Shown here piece by piece: positions 46,701-55,909 of a DNA stretch of 64,000 nt. The notes below the pieces were generated by a model. That model was not told the DNA's origin. It did not search any database and saw only the letters and a list, made by a program, of their open reading frames with translations. The stretch is from Deinococcus humi (GTDB taxonomy: Bacteria; Deinococcota; Deinococci; Deinococcales; Deinococcaceae): the NCBI RefSeq assembly GCF_014201875.1, contig NZ_JACHFL010000004.1:310001-374000 (forward strand), read 5' to 3'. Every line of letters begins with the position of its first letter. Within the stretch, counting starts at the first letter, position 1. Both the position numbers and the translations under genes were made by a program.

Positions 46701-48301
46701 AGGCGGCGGCCATCATTGAGCGCGTCTACGCTGACGCCCTGGCGCACCGCAAGAGCGTGACCGCTGAGCAGGCCCGCGTCATGGAACAGGCCGCGAAAGA
46801 CGAGGAGGAGCGGATTCAGCGTGTCCTGGCGGCGTATGTCGCAGCAGCCAACGAGCGTCGCGTCGCGCTGGAGGCAGCGGCTGCTGAGGAGCAGCGCATC
46901 GAGGCGGCGACCACCGCACGAGCCGTTGAGATGGCCGGAGAGCGCCGGGACCAGATCGTCCAGACCTTCCGCGACGAGACCGCTGCCGCCGATGACGCGG
47001 CAATCACTTTCGACTTCCTCAACGGGTTGATCGTGGAAACGGTGACCCTAGGGGGGGACCCGAGCGGCCAGTTGCTCGATTACCTCAAGAATCTGGCCAC
47101 CGGCAGCGGCGAGGCGGCGGCGGCAGCCCAGGAGGTCATCGATAAGTTTGATGTCCTAGTGTTCAGAGCGCAGACCCCTGGCCCGATGGACACCACGCCG
47201 GTCGAGGCGAGGGGTACGCCGGTGTACGAGATCATGCCGGAAGAACCCACGGCTGCTGGACCCATCGCGCCCGATCTGCTGGGCGGCAGGGCCGATGCTG
47301 GACTGGGCGCTGAAGTGGACGCCCTGGCCAACCTCGCCGTATACCGCGACGAGATCCGGGGACTGACCGATGACGAGCTGGAGCTGGCGAAAGCAGACGC
47401 GGTGGCTGCTGGCGAGAGGGGCAAGTACAACGCCCTGCTGGCCGAGGGGGCGGAACGGGCGAAGCTCGCGGCAGACAGCGCCAAGCTGATCACCGACGCC
47501 GAGAGCGAGCTGCACACCCTGCTGTCCGGCGAGACCCTGCCCGCCTACGAACTCAAGGCCCAGGCACTGGAACGTCAGGCCGTCCTGGATGAAGACCAGC
47601 GCGTCCGGCTGCTGCAACTGGCCGACGCGATCCGTGCGGCTGGCCAGGCCGCTGCTGAGAACGCGGACAAGCTGAACGTCACCCTCCGCGTCGGGGGCAT
47701 CGACACTGGCCTGAAGGCGCTGGATCTGTACAAGTCCGCAATCATGGGCGTGGGGGAGGTCATCTCCAAGACCTTCGAGGACCTGGTGGCTGGGACGGGC
47801 AGCGGGGTCAACAGCATCCTGGCCAACATGGCGCTGATGGCCCTGGGCATCGTCAAGCAGGTGGCCACTGCGATCATGGCTTACGAGGCTCAGGCCATCG
47901 CGCTGGCGCTGATCTCGGGTGCTTCATTCAACTTCGTCCAGGCCGGGTTGGCATTGGCTGCTGCCGCCGCCGTGGCGGGCATTGTCGCGGGCCTGGAGAG
48001 CCGGGTCCGGGGCAGCGGCACGAGTACTGCCGTGCCCAGCCCCGGCGCAGGCGGCGCACCTGCACCTGGTGCAGTGGCCCCACCGCCCAACAACTCTCTC
48101 GTCAACATCCCGAACAGCGCCGTCACCGTGGTGGCCGCGCCCGAATGGACCGCCGTAATGGTCCGCGTGGCCGACAAGATGGAACGCGCCGCCGACAAGT
48201 TCCTCGACGTGGCTGAACGGGGCGTGCGCGTTCGGTCGACCGTGCGCGTGGAGGGCGGCTCGTCGGGCGGCCTGGGCGCGTTTGCCCTCACCACCCCGTA
48301 A
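43709..48301 (+). CDS. Tail tape measure protein
   Basis: 1530 residues, mostly helical. Hydrophobic segments occur near residues 50-70, 480-515 (FLTGPVGIAITIITALVAAG) and 1370-1440, as usual for tape measures. The part from about residue 630 to 930 consists of four tandem 76-residue units (228 bp), each with the core ERYVEGLRSAT and GGEVDKYNAI; a diverged fifth unit lies near 47340. By the usual rule of about 1.5 Angstrom per residue the tail would be near 230 nm. It also helps DNA pass the membrane. The length favours a long non-contractile tail. Confidence 0.9.
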   Translation: MTTQADVIVVDITGRDVGLEAALNQAEASAEGAGERAGSKFGNALKAGLGVATVGAVALVGALAAVGASSFNLATEAAQNVKDFESNLGATREEAEKLGTVAEQVFGDNWTGSLTEAGAAVATVRKEISGLADEDLRAVTGGVVAIAETFEQEQGSIAAAVDSLMKSTGISAQEATDFITKGFQKGLDSSGDFLDTLNEYAPQFEKSKIGAGELFSLLETGAGKGALGTDKIADAFKEFGLTIVDVSDDSKDVYKELGLNQEKLVKGINDGSISQAKAFEMVTNKLAEVKGQADRTRIGAAIFGGAGEDFANGLTKLDLTKTSIKDLGGATDSLNRRYENFSNYFSAMSRQIQVALLPVGKELLSLANDAMPYLQQAASWLGDRLPGWIKTGIDAVKQFGSGAINTYNTLKPVIGQVSDGVQKLSVFLERNKEILIPLTAGVAAGTAAFGLYRTALIVGAAAQAAWTTATTVATTASVAFRAAITFLTGPVGIAITIITALVAAGVYLYRNWDEVKAKAIAIWGAIRQVVMDAIGGALAWLRTVPGEMSEVAMDIIRGLMNGIKQGPRLILEAVKGLGHSIISGVKGVLGIRSPSTVMFDAGENVGQGLSNGITKTTPQVQKAAAGMSKAVISEVDKARAALEKDIRADAWVASLERATTAQLQHAQATARAAGDAEKYGAITTELTRRKDVATAATQRATDAAKAEADQLRQNRETIIKGEQQERYVEGLRSATAAHLASALATAKAGGEVDKYNAIKSEQARRENVATAATQKATDAAKAEADQLRQNRESILSSEQRERYVEGLRSATSAQLDSALATAKAGGEVDKYNAIRAEQTRRDKEVEDSTRKATEAAKAAADQLASNRKAITDGLRWGEYVEGLKGYSDDLLEAARKNALAAGDGEKFNVVLGEQKRRADEAAQALSALVDEQIREANSRYTDTKGAAESAERKGFVGQFGAGDVGLIKSLAAATGLSVGQIRADVFAALDDAKKFAPQAAAIIERVYADALAHRKSVTAEQARVMEQAAKDEEERIQRVLAAYVAAANERRVALEAAAAEEQRIEAATTARAVEMAGERRDQIVQTFRDETAAADDAAITFDFLNGLIVETVTLGGDPSGQLLDYLKNLATGSGEAAAAAQEVIDKFDVLVFRAQTPGPMDTTPVEARGTPVYEIMPEEPTAAGPIAPDLLGGRADAGLGAEVDALANLAVYRDEIRGLTDDELELAKADAVAAGERGKYNALLAEGAERAKLAADSAKLITDAESELHTLLSGETLPAYELKAQALERQAVLDEDQRVRLLQLADAIRAAGQAAAENADKLNVTLRVGGIDTGLKALDLYKSAIMGVGEVISKTFEDLVAGTGSGVNSILANMALMALGIVKQVATAIMAYEAQAIALALISGASFNFVQAGLALAAAAAVAGIVAGLESRVRGSGTSTAVPSPGAGGAPAPGAVAPPPNNSLVNIPNSAVTVVAAPEWTAVMVRVADKMERAADKFLDVAERGVRVRSTVRVEGGSSGGLGAFALTTP
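45610..46498 (+). repeat. Four tandem 228-bp repeats in the tape measure gene
   Basis: Equivalent codons (Trp/Tyr before the VEGLRS-type core) fall at 45659, 45887, 46115 and 46343, exactly 228 bases apart. Units 2 and 3 are the most similar. Unequal recombination between them would lengthen or shorten the tail in 76-residue steps. Confidence 0.85.
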
Positions 48302-48312
48302 AGGAGACCACT

Positions 48313-49890
48313 GTGCGTCCCATCCTTCTCGCCTTGCTCCTCGCGCTCACTGCCTGCGTGCCCGCCCCCCCACCGGGGGTGAGCGCCGTCTACCGCACCA
48401 CGGAAGGAGGTCCAGCCTTGTCCACCAAGCTCATGATCTGGACCGCCGACAAGTCCGAACTGGTCAACTTGATCACCAACGACGCTCCGGGCGGAATTGA
48501 GGGCGGCTTCAAGTGGCAGCTCAGCCCCTCGGGCAACACCATCCAGCTCGAATTCAGCGGGCGCAATGACCGCGTGCGCGTGCCGCCGCGCGGTGTGGTG
48601 CAACTGGTGGTCAATGATGACGATGCGTTTTACGGCGTGATGCCCGATCCGCCGCCGCTCAGTGCCTCAGAGGCCACAGCGATGCACGTGCTGGGCGGTC
48701 AGGAGGCGCTTCGCAAGGTGCTGATGGACGGCGAGGTCTACCAGGACCAGGGCGTCTACGACATCGTGCGGGACGTGTTGCAGCGGCTCTGCCCGCCATC
48801 GCTGGTCTATGACCCCACCGTGATCGGCAACGGCACGGGAACGGACCACGGGCCAACGCTCTCCACCTTCTACAGCCCGACGAGCAACCTCGTGACCGCG
48901 TTGGACACGCTCGCCAAAACCGCCGAAACGACCTGGGGGGTGAACGCGAGTGGGCAAGTCTTCTTCGGGCGGCCCGCGCTTGACGCACTGACCGTGGCCT
49001 ATTCCGCCAAGGGCTGGATGGACCTTCCGATTCAGGGCCGGGAGGCCGTGACGCGGGCGGTGGTCCGGATCGTGAGCGCCCCGGCGCTGCCCAACGGTGG
49101 CATCGCGCGCTGGAGCTACGGCCTGCCGAAGACCGTGATCGCCGTGGCTGAGAGCGCTGACCATGATCGCTACCGCGCCGAGGCGGCGTTCGATGTGCCG
49201 GAAGGGGTGTCCCTGACCCGGCCCGTGCTACCCACAGGCAACTCCAGCCTGAGCAGTTTCGACGGCTCACCCACTTTCGACGACGATCCGGCCACAACGG
49301 TGCAGGTGGCCCTCTCACCCACGGCCCGCATCCTGGCGCTGGACGCCCCGATTGGTCGCACGGTTGGGGCGGAGTTCGAGTATGTGTGGCCGTCCGCCCA
49401 GAGCACCCCGGCGTATCGCTGGCGCCTCTATCTGGACTCCATCGGTGCGGTTGCCGAGGGGGACCTGCTGCCCGTGAGCGGGTTGCAGACCGTGCGAATC
49501 ATCCTGCCGCCAGGCACAACGGCGGGGCCGTCTTGGGACGGGCTGCTGACCATCGGAGCGGCCTCGGTGGATACCCCCACGCCCGACGTGCCGCTGGAGG
49601 TGAGCCGCGTGCGCTTCCTGGCGGTGGACGAGGACGTGGCCCAGCGCGTGGCCGAGAGTTACCTGCAACCGCCCTTCGCTGCTCCAGCAGAGGTCACCGT
49701 CGGAAGCTTGTTCGTGCCCACGCCAGACATCGTGGTGACGGGCAGCCCCCTCGGAGACCTGACGGCCCCCACAACGCTGTGGGAATACCAGCATGATGAC
49801 GGGGACATCACTACCACTCGCGTTCGCATTGGCGCGACAGGTGCCGATCCGACGGTCCGGGCGCTGAAGTTCGCCCTGCGTGGCCCGTGA
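48313..49890 (+). CDS. Distal tail protein with an N-terminal lipoprotein-type leader
   Basis: 525 residues from GTG (AAGGAG upstream). Residues 1-15 (MRPILLALLLALTAC) are a near-perfect lipoprotein signal, which is strange for a virion tail protein. An internal, very strong ribosome site GGAAGGAGGT (48402-48411) lies seven bases before an in-frame TTG at 48418, which would give a 490-residue protein starting STKLMIWTADKSELVN without the leader. The remainder is beta-rich, consistent with a distal tail or baseplate-hub protein after the tape measure. Two products, one lipidated, are a reasonable inference. Confidence 0.7.
   Translation: MRPILLALLLALTACVPAPPPGVSAVYRTTEGGPALSTKLMIWTADKSELVNLITNDAPGGIEGGFKWQLSPSGNTIQLEFSGRNDRVRVPPRGVVQLVVNDDDAFYGVMPDPPPLSASEATAMHVLGGQEALRKVLMDGEVYQDQGVYDIVRDVLQRLCPPSLVYDPTVIGNGTGTDHGPTLSTFYSPTSNLVTALDTLAKTAETTWGVNASGQVFFGRPALDALTVAYSAKGWMDLPIQGREAVTRAVVRIVSAPALPNGGIARWSYGLPKTVIAVAESADHDRYRAEAAFDVPEGVSLTRPVLPTGNSSLSSFDGSPTFDDDPATTVQVALSPTARILALDAPIGRTVGAEFEYVWPSAQSTPAYRWRLYLDSIGAVAEGDLLPVSGLQTVRIILPPGTTAGPSWDGLLTIGAASVDTPTPDVPLEVSRVRFLAVDEDVAQRVAESYLQPPFAAPAEVTVGSLFVPTPDIVVTGSPLGDLTAPTTLWEYQHDDGDITTTRVRIGATGADPTVRALKFALRGP
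48402..48420 (+). promoter_or_regulatory. Internal ribosome binding site and TTG start in the distal tail gene
   Basis: GGAAGGAGGT is the best Shine-Dalgarno match in this region and is followed at normal spacing by TTG (48418-48420) in frame with the tail gene. It probably sets the start of the real tail protein. Confidence 0.65.
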
Positions 49891-50306
49891 GCGCGGGCCG
49901 CTTCACGCTGGTTGCCCGGTCTGGCACGCGCCTGATTCTCCCCGGCGATGCCCGCGTCACCAGCGGCAACGGCGTTCGCCTGGCCTACCGGCTGGGCCGA
50001 CAAGTGGAAAGCGACGAGTGGGAAACCTTCGGAGATGGCCGCGCCGTCCCGCAGCCGATGACCCTGGAGTGGGATCTGACGGGCATCAGCGAGACCGACG
50101 CGGGCGCGAAGGCAACCGCGATGTGGGACGTGGCCCTAGACATCGAGCGGGTCGAGCGGGACAACCGGGTGTACCGGCCCATCGCAAAGCCGCTCGAATA
50201 CGACGTCGATTCCATCACGGTCGAGCTGCACGCCGTCACACTCACCCTTCTCCCCAGTGGCCCCCGATGGCTGACGCTGACGGGCAACGCGCCGAGGGCG
50301 CTGTGA
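49887..50306 (+). CDS. Uncharacterised tail protein, 139 residues
   Basis: GTG in a GTGA overlap with the distal tail gene. Beta-rich (MSAGRFTLVARSGTRLILPG, PMTLEWDLTGISETDAGAKA). In siphophages a small protein here is usually part of the tail tip. Not otherwise recognised. Confidence 0.55.
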   Translation: MSAGRFTLVARSGTRLILPGDARVTSGNGVRLAYRLGRQVESDEWETFGDGRAVPQPMTLEWDLTGISETDAGAKATAMWDVALDIERVERDNRVYRPIAKPLEYDVDSITVELHAVTLTLLPSGPRWLTLTGNAPRAL

Positions 50307-50313
50307 GGCATCA

Positions 50314-53163
50314 ATGAAAGTACCCCTGCAGGGCATGACCGAATATCAGGGCAACCCCACCCATGCCACCATGCGCGTGGATTACCTGGCCCGTCTGGAA
50401 GATGGGGTGGGGACAGCTGCGCCCGCCTATCTGGAGTTCTTCGCTGGCGCCGAAGATCTGGCAGACAAGGTCTGGCGTGATGATCATGTCCGGACCGATG
50501 CCGCTCAACTGCTGGTGACTCCGGCCAATGCCCACCCCGTCCCCATGAGGGTCACCGAGACGTTCTACTACGATGATCGCCCAGCTGTGGAGCAGACCTA
50601 CGAGCGGTGGTCCAGCCCGACGAACCTGGACGGCACCGTTCACGATTACACCCAGCCGCAGAAGGTCTTCAGCCCTGCCGGGGTGCCGCTGACCTTCCAG
50701 GCGGCGGCGGATCTGATCGGTGCGGGCGGGAATGTGCTGGTGCAGGTGGGCGAGAGGCTGGGCGAACTGAACGGGGTGCTGGCCGATATCGAGCAGAGTC
50801 AGGCGGATGTGTCGGCGGTGCTAGGCGTGGCATCCTCTGCCGTCAAGGTCTCGCAAGCAGTGGGCCAGCTTATCCCAGTGCTCGAAAATCTCTTCGAGAG
50901 TGCTCCCACCGAGGGCATCACGCTGTTTGACACCAGCGGCAGCACGGCTGCCGCCTACGGATTTGCGATTGGCCCCCGCGCCCCGTTCGAGCAGTTCACG
51001 GTCAGCCTCAAGCCGCACGGGGGCAGGCTCACCACCCTGCGGCTGCTGCTCCGCAACACCAACAAGGCCGGGGCAGTGCTGTACGACAAAACCTACATCG
51101 TCGATGTCGCGGACGGCGCGCTGCAACGCATCCCCCTGGTCCTGACGCAACTGACGGGCGACGGCACCATCCCGCTCTGGGCAGAACTGCGCGGCAACGT
51201 GCCCATCGGCATTTCCTACGCCATCAACACGCTGTTCCCAACCTCGGGAGGCTACCCGGCGTTCGCGTACACCAACGTCACCACCCCAGCGGTCCTCTCG
51301 CCGCTCACCGACTTTGGGGGCGGGCAGGCCAGCTACACCCCCTGGTTCCAGACCGTCAAGCGCAATTTCGACGCCGGGTCCGTTGGCCCCACCGCAAGCT
51401 GGCTGGCCCTCATGAACACCGCCATGAGCAACCCGGTCAGCCTCCTGCCGCGCTTTGGCCTGCTGGAGTCGGCCATGGCCGCTCAGGTGGGGAACGACAC
51501 CCTGCCCTACGACACGGCCTATGACGTGCTGGTCGCGGCGGTCAACAACAATTACGGCTTCGGCTTTCCAGTCGGTGTGCGGCAGGGGTTCAACCTCGTG
51601 GAGTTTGCCATCGTTGCGTTCCAGGCCATCAAAATCCCCACCTTCGTCAAGGTGCGATTCCGCGAGAACGACAGCGCGGGCGCCATCCTGGGCGAAACGC
51701 AGGTGTTCATCAATCCGCGCCTGGGGATTCGCAAAACGGTGCGGGCGCTGTTCCCAGCGGTGATTCTGAATGCTGCGGGCCTGCCACTCTGGCTGGAGTT
51801 CACGGCGGACGGGTTTCTCGGCTACGTGGGGCAGTACGGCACCATAGGCCAACCCTATGCGGCGCCGCTCGCCAAATACATCAATGTGGCGCTCGCCTCG
51901 CCGCAACTCGCCAACGGGGCCAGCTACCCCACCAGCGTCTTCGCCGCGCAGGGTACGCTCTGGGCGCGCTTCGGGACGGCCAGCACGACGCTCAAGGGGT
52001 TCGCGCCGACAGGCGAACTGGCCTCGGCGGTGCAGGCGATGTTCGACACGAACGCCTACTGGCGTCCCGCGCTGAACCTCACCACCCTCTACGCCGCCGA
52101 GGGCGTGCCGTGCGAGGTGTTTTTCCAGAACATCCTTCGGGGTCCGGGGGACTATACCGATTACGCCTTTGATCTCTTCTCGCCCAGCTTCACGCAGGTG
52201 GACAGCAACGTGCATTACGGCAACCGCCACTGGAGCTGGACGCCGACCACCGCGCAGGCTGCCGCCGGGGACAAGACCCTGACCCTCAATATCAGGCGCA
52301 ACGGTGTTGATCTGGTCACGGCCAGTATCCCGATCCGGGTGTCGCCGCTGAGCCGGGGCACCAGTACGCCGCGCAAGGTGCTGGCGATTGCCGACAGCCT
52401 CACCGATCACGGGCGGTACATGAGCCGTTTTCTCTGGCGCACCCAGCAGGCGGGCGACCCGCTGGATGTGGTGAGTCTCGGCACACGGGCCGGGAGCGTG
52501 CCGTGGACGACGGACGTGGGTCTGCCTGCCGTCAAAACCGAGGGGTGGTCCGGCAAAACGGTGGCGTACCACTACAGCGATCCGGCCAGCAATTTCACGT
52601 TTGCGGCGGACGGCAACCCGAACGGAACGATCTTCGATTTCGCCCGTTACCTCAGCACCAACAGTTTCAGCATGGTCGCCGATGACCTCGTGTACTTCGC
52701 GCTGGGGACCAACGACATCGGCGCGCCCGCGAACGACTCCATCGCCCGCCACGTCATCAATCAGATGTTCGTGCAGCTGGACGCCATGATGGCCAATATC
52801 CGCGCCGCTGTGCCCAACATCAACATCGGCATCGTGCAGATCATCCCCGCCGCGAACGTGATGTGGCAGCGGCAGCGCAACCGGGCGCGGGCGATCTACC
52901 TCGAAATGATCAACGCCAAATATGGCGGGCGCGAGGGTGAACGGATTTACGTGATCCCGATGGGGCACGCGCTGGACTGCGACAACGCCTTCCCGTGGAA
53001 CAACCGCAGCCTCAGCCCCTGGTCGGCGCAGACCTCCAAATCCGTGACGGACACCATCCACCCGGTGCCTCAAACCACGCCTGTCAGCGACGTGGGCGGG
53101 TATGGGTATGACCAGATGGGGGATGCCCTGTACGCCTTCGCCAAGTGGCTCTGGCGGGCCTGA
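50314..53163 (+). CDS. Tail fibre/tip protein with C-terminal SGNH (GDSL) hydrolase
   Basis: 949 residues. The first part is beta-rich with an alpha-helical linker near 130-200. The last 270 residues form an SGNH hydrolase: Ser695 in AIADSLTDHG (block I), Gly in TRAG (block II), Asn800 in GTND (block III) and Asp913/His916 in DTIHP (block V). SGNH domains in tails de-O-acylate host surface glycans or lipids. All four blocks are present, so activity is likely. It probably binds and trims the host envelope polysaccharide at infection. Confidence 0.82.
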   Translation: MKVPLQGMTEYQGNPTHATMRVDYLARLEDGVGTAAPAYLEFFAGAEDLADKVWRDDHVRTDAAQLLVTPANAHPVPMRVTETFYYDDRPAVEQTYERWSSPTNLDGTVHDYTQPQKVFSPAGVPLTFQAAADLIGAGGNVLVQVGERLGELNGVLADIEQSQADVSAVLGVASSAVKVSQAVGQLIPVLENLFESAPTEGITLFDTSGSTAAAYGFAIGPRAPFEQFTVSLKPHGGRLTTLRLLLRNTNKAGAVLYDKTYIVDVADGALQRIPLVLTQLTGDGTIPLWAELRGNVPIGISYAINTLFPTSGGYPAFAYTNVTTPAVLSPLTDFGGGQASYTPWFQTVKRNFDAGSVGPTASWLALMNTAMSNPVSLLPRFGLLESAMAAQVGNDTLPYDTAYDVLVAAVNNNYGFGFPVGVRQGFNLVEFAIVAFQAIKIPTFVKVRFRENDSAGAILGETQVFINPRLGIRKTVRALFPAVILNAAGLPLWLEFTADGFLGYVGQYGTIGQPYAAPLAKYINVALASPQLANGASYPTSVFAAQGTLWARFGTASTTLKGFAPTGELASAVQAMFDTNAYWRPALNLTTLYAAEGVPCEVFFQNILRGPGDYTDYAFDLFSPSFTQVDSNVHYGNRHWSWTPTTAQAAAGDKTLTLNIRRNGVDLVTASIPIRVSPLSRGTSTPRKVLAIADSLTDHGRYMSRFLWRTQQAGDPLDVVSLGTRAGSVPWTTDVGLPAVKTEGWSGKTVAYHYSDPASNFTFAADGNPNGTIFDFARYLSTNSFSMVADDLVYFALGTNDIGAPANDSIARHVINQMFVQLDAMMANIRAAVPNINIGIVQIIPAANVMWQRQRNRARAIYLEMINAKYGGREGERIYVIPMGHALDCDNAFPWNNRSLSPWSAQTSKSVTDTIHPVPQTTPVSDVGGYGYDQMGDALYAFAKWLWRA

Positions 53164-53201
53164 CCTGAGCACACACAACATCGGCCAGTCCACAAACCCT
53201 G

Positions 53202-53228
53202 AAAGCCCCTGCCGAATGCAGGGGCTTT
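53202..53228 (+). terminator. Hairpin between tail genes
   Basis: AAAGCCCCTGC (53202-53212) pairs perfectly with GCAGGGGCTTT (53218-53228) around CGAAT. A short run of T closes the stem, but no T-tract follows. It may lower expression of the downstream tail-spike gene rather than stop all transcription. Confidence 0.65.
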
Positions 53229-53249
53229 GCGTTGCCCGCTGGAGGCTCA

Positions 53250-55496
53250 ATGAACCTGACAGAATTTCGAGCGGTCCTAGCAGCATTCATTGCCGCCCTA
53301 CAACAGCTCGTGGCCGGTCTGCCCGGTGCTGACAACACCACGCCCACCGTCAACCTCACGGCCAACGTGTCGCAGATCAATGCACCTGGATCTGTTGAGT
53401 TCAATGTCACAGCGTCAACCAACACGGTCAGCCTGGAGGTCTACCGCTATCCAGGTGCGGTGCGAGTGGCCACGCTGCCTCCAGTTGGCGGTACGTTCAG
53501 TGACAGGATCGAGAGCGGGAGCATCGTCTATCAGTACAGGGCCGTGGCGCGTGCTGCCGATAAACGCGAAGCCGTACAGGAAATCAGTATCACGGTGGAC
53601 ATTCCACCTGTCGAAGTGCAGGATGCCACCCCGCCCAGCCTTTCCTTGAGGGTCACTCCCAACCCGGTGACGGCGGCGGGCACGGCAATGTTGATTGCTG
53701 ATGTGACAGACGATGTGGCTGTAGCGAGCGTGACCTTCCGCCTCACGGGGTCCGGCGCCAGGACTCTGGGCACCGTGACCGAGGCCCCCTTTATCTGGGA
53801 GGACGATACCCCGCTCACCACAGCCAACAACGGCACACGCACCTATGAGGCCATCGCCACCGACACATCGGGCAACGTCAGCGCCATCGCCACGGCAAGC
53901 GTGCAGGTCAACATCCCGATTCCCCCGGACGTGACGGCCCCGGTGATCAGCAGCTTCACCATGCCCAACCATCCGAGCCTGACCATCACCGAGGCGGGCA
54001 GCTTCCTGTTCCGCGCTATCGCAACGGACAACGTCGCCCTCAAGTATGTGCTGTTCTACTGGAACAACATCGAGGCCAAGCGCAAAACCACTGCGCCTTA
54101 CGAGATCAATCTGGATTTCACCGCCGCCAACAATGGTCCGGTCCAGATTCGCGCACGTGCATATGACACCTCCGACAACTTCACGGATTTCGTTCTTGAG
54201 CTGACCGTCAACATCAGCGGCGCGGCCCCCATCAACCCAGCGCTGTACGTGGAGCCAGATCCGGCCACGATTCCCTGGGGCGCTCCCATCGTCATCAACG
54301 ATGCCTATCTGACCGCGAGGGGCGCCACCCTGATCACCACCGGGGAATACGCGGGGCGCTGGAAGCTGACGCTGGATCATCCCGCCTTGAACCTCGTGAC
54401 CGGCGATTGCGCGGTCTGGGTCAACACCACGAAGCCGCTCCTACTGACACAGAGCACGTGGTGTGGCGTGGGCGGCGGCGGCACTGGGCGCGGCGCAATT
54501 GGGAACGGCGTGTACGGCAAGCCCGTCGGGAACAGCACTGCCGTGGACATCGTGATTGAGGACTGCACGCAGATCAAACCGACGCCCGCTCAAATGCAGA
54601 ACGGCCAGTACGCGGGCGGCCTGCGCTTCGCGTACCCCAAGAACGTGATCGTGCGGAACAGCAACATCAACGGTCCTGGCCTGCTGGTGGCTGAACTGAA
54701 TCCCGCAAACGGTGGCACCGCCAAGTTCCAGCGCAATAAGGTGCGGAACATTGACGGGCGGATCGTGGACAAGACGCAGCCCGACGGCTGGAAAACTGGC
54801 TTGGGGACGGCTGGCGCGAAATATGTTCAGGCCGTCCAGCTGGACAAGGTTCGGAACACACCAGGCATCGAGATTTCCGACAACGATATTGAGAATCTGC
54901 CAGGAGAGAGCCGCGTCGAGGACAACATCAACACCTACAAGAGTGGGGGCACGGCAGCCTCGCCTCTGAAAATCTTCCGCAATCTGATCAACGGGGCCTA
55001 TTCCGGACATCCGAATGATGCCTTCTCTGGCTCTGCCGTGGTGATGGGGGACGAGGGCGGAGACCGCACCGAGGCTATTGAGAACACTGCCGTCAACACC
55101 AGCAACACCGCTATCAGCATGAGCAGCATGAATTACGGGAAGATCCTGCGAAACAAGATGGCCCAGACCGGTCTGCTGCCCGACGGCTCTCGGGTGGACG
55201 CCAATGGGACGAACATCGATGTGGGGGTCTATGCCCGGAATTACGCGGGGGATAGCGGCTTCATCATGGACAAGACGACGAACGTCGTGGACGACAACGA
55301 TATCGCCTGGAACGCACCACTGGAGGGTCAGCCCAATCGTCAGTTGAACTACGGCTTCTCGGACAACGCCAGCGCGGGTCCGATTGGGAACAGGGTGTAT
55401 GGCGTCGCCACGGACGCACTGATCCAGACGCTCATCTCGAACCACCGGGCCGCATGGCAGAGCGCGGGCGTGATCGTTGGGAGGCGCAAACCATGA
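53250..55496 (+). CDS. Tail spike: Ig-like domains plus parallel beta-helix
   Basis: 748 residues from the ATG with GGAGG upstream. A short helical N-terminus (MNLTEFRAVLAAFIAALQQL, likely the virion anchor) is followed by three Ig-like modules (e.g. DATPPSLSLRVTPNPVTAAG; DVTAPVISSFTMPNHPSLTI). The second half has the strand-turn repeats of right-handed beta-helices with stacked Asn/Val/Ile (KNVIVRNSNINGPGLLVAEL, EISDNDIENLPG), as in polysaccharide lyases and tail spikes. It presumably binds or cuts the host surface layer. Together with the SGNH protein this makes two glycan-acting tail proteins. Confidence 0.75.
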   Translation: MNLTEFRAVLAAFIAALQQLVAGLPGADNTTPTVNLTANVSQINAPGSVEFNVTASTNTVSLEVYRYPGAVRVATLPPVGGTFSDRIESGSIVYQYRAVARAADKREAVQEISITVDIPPVEVQDATPPSLSLRVTPNPVTAAGTAMLIADVTDDVAVASVTFRLTGSGARTLGTVTEAPFIWEDDTPLTTANNGTRTYEAIATDTSGNVSAIATASVQVNIPIPPDVTAPVISSFTMPNHPSLTITEAGSFLFRAIATDNVALKYVLFYWNNIEAKRKTTAPYEINLDFTAANNGPVQIRARAYDTSDNFTDFVLELTVNISGAAPINPALYVEPDPATIPWGAPIVINDAYLTARGATLITTGEYAGRWKLTLDHPALNLVTGDCAVWVNTTKPLLLTQSTWCGVGGGGTGRGAIGNGVYGKPVGNSTAVDIVIEDCTQIKPTPAQMQNGQYAGGLRFAYPKNVIVRNSNINGPGLLVAELNPANGGTAKFQRNKVRNIDGRIVDKTQPDGWKTGLGTAGAKYVQAVQLDKVRNTPGIEISDNDIENLPGESRVEDNINTYKSGGTAASPLKIFRNLINGAYSGHPNDAFSGSAVVMGDEGGDRTEAIENTAVNTSNTAISMSSMNYGKILRNKMAQTGLLPDGSRVDANGTNIDVGVYARNYAGDSGFIMDKTTNVVDDNDIAWNAPLEGQPNRQLNYGFSDNASAGPIGNRVYGVATDALIQTLISNHRAAWQSAGVIVGRRKP

Positions 55497-55531
55497 GGCA
55501 ACGTTGTCTTCAGATTCGGGTGAGGTAGCCG

Positions 55532-55909
55532 ATGGCACTCGATCCCACCCTGAGCACCTACGCGCTGGCCGTGGCCGCCGCCTCTGGCCTGGTGGCTGCT
55601 GGCATGCACGGCACCACGGTGGCCAGCAGCCCACGGCCCCCACCCATCCGGCGCGTCCTGATCGCTGAGCTGATCCGCTCGTTCGTGGTCGGCGCGGCCA
55701 CCTCAGAGATCATTCGCCAGTTGCCCTGGCAGTGGCAGCTCCTCCCAGTACTGCTGGCCGCCGCCGTCGTGGGCAGCACCCTCGGGCCGCGTGGCATCGG
55801 CTGGCTGTTCGCCGGTGGCCTGGGCCTACTTCGCAAGCTGGTGCCGCTCCTCTCAGGTATTCCAGACGCACCCAAGCCCAAGGAGGTGGAAGATGCAGAC
55901 CCTAAGTGA
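55532..55909 (+). CDS. Holin-like membrane protein 1
   Basis: 125 residues. Predicted membrane segments: LSTYALAVAAASGLVAAGMH, LLPVLLAAAVVGSTLG and IGWLFAGGLGLLRKLV; the C-terminus is charged (PKPKEVEDADPK). The position before the endolysin and size fit a holin or antiholin. Confidence 0.6.
   Translation: MALDPTLSTYALAVAAASGLVAAGMHGTTVASSPRPPPIRRVLIAELIRSFVVGAATSEIIRQLPWQWQLLPVLLAAAVVGSTLGPRGIGWLFAGGLGLLRKLVPLLSGIPDAPKPKEVEDADPK

Noticed and set aside
50821..53286. 821-residue open frame antisense to the SGNH tail protein
   Set aside because: The plus-strand product has intact SGNH blocks; the antisense translation is Arg/Gly/His-rich without motifs.
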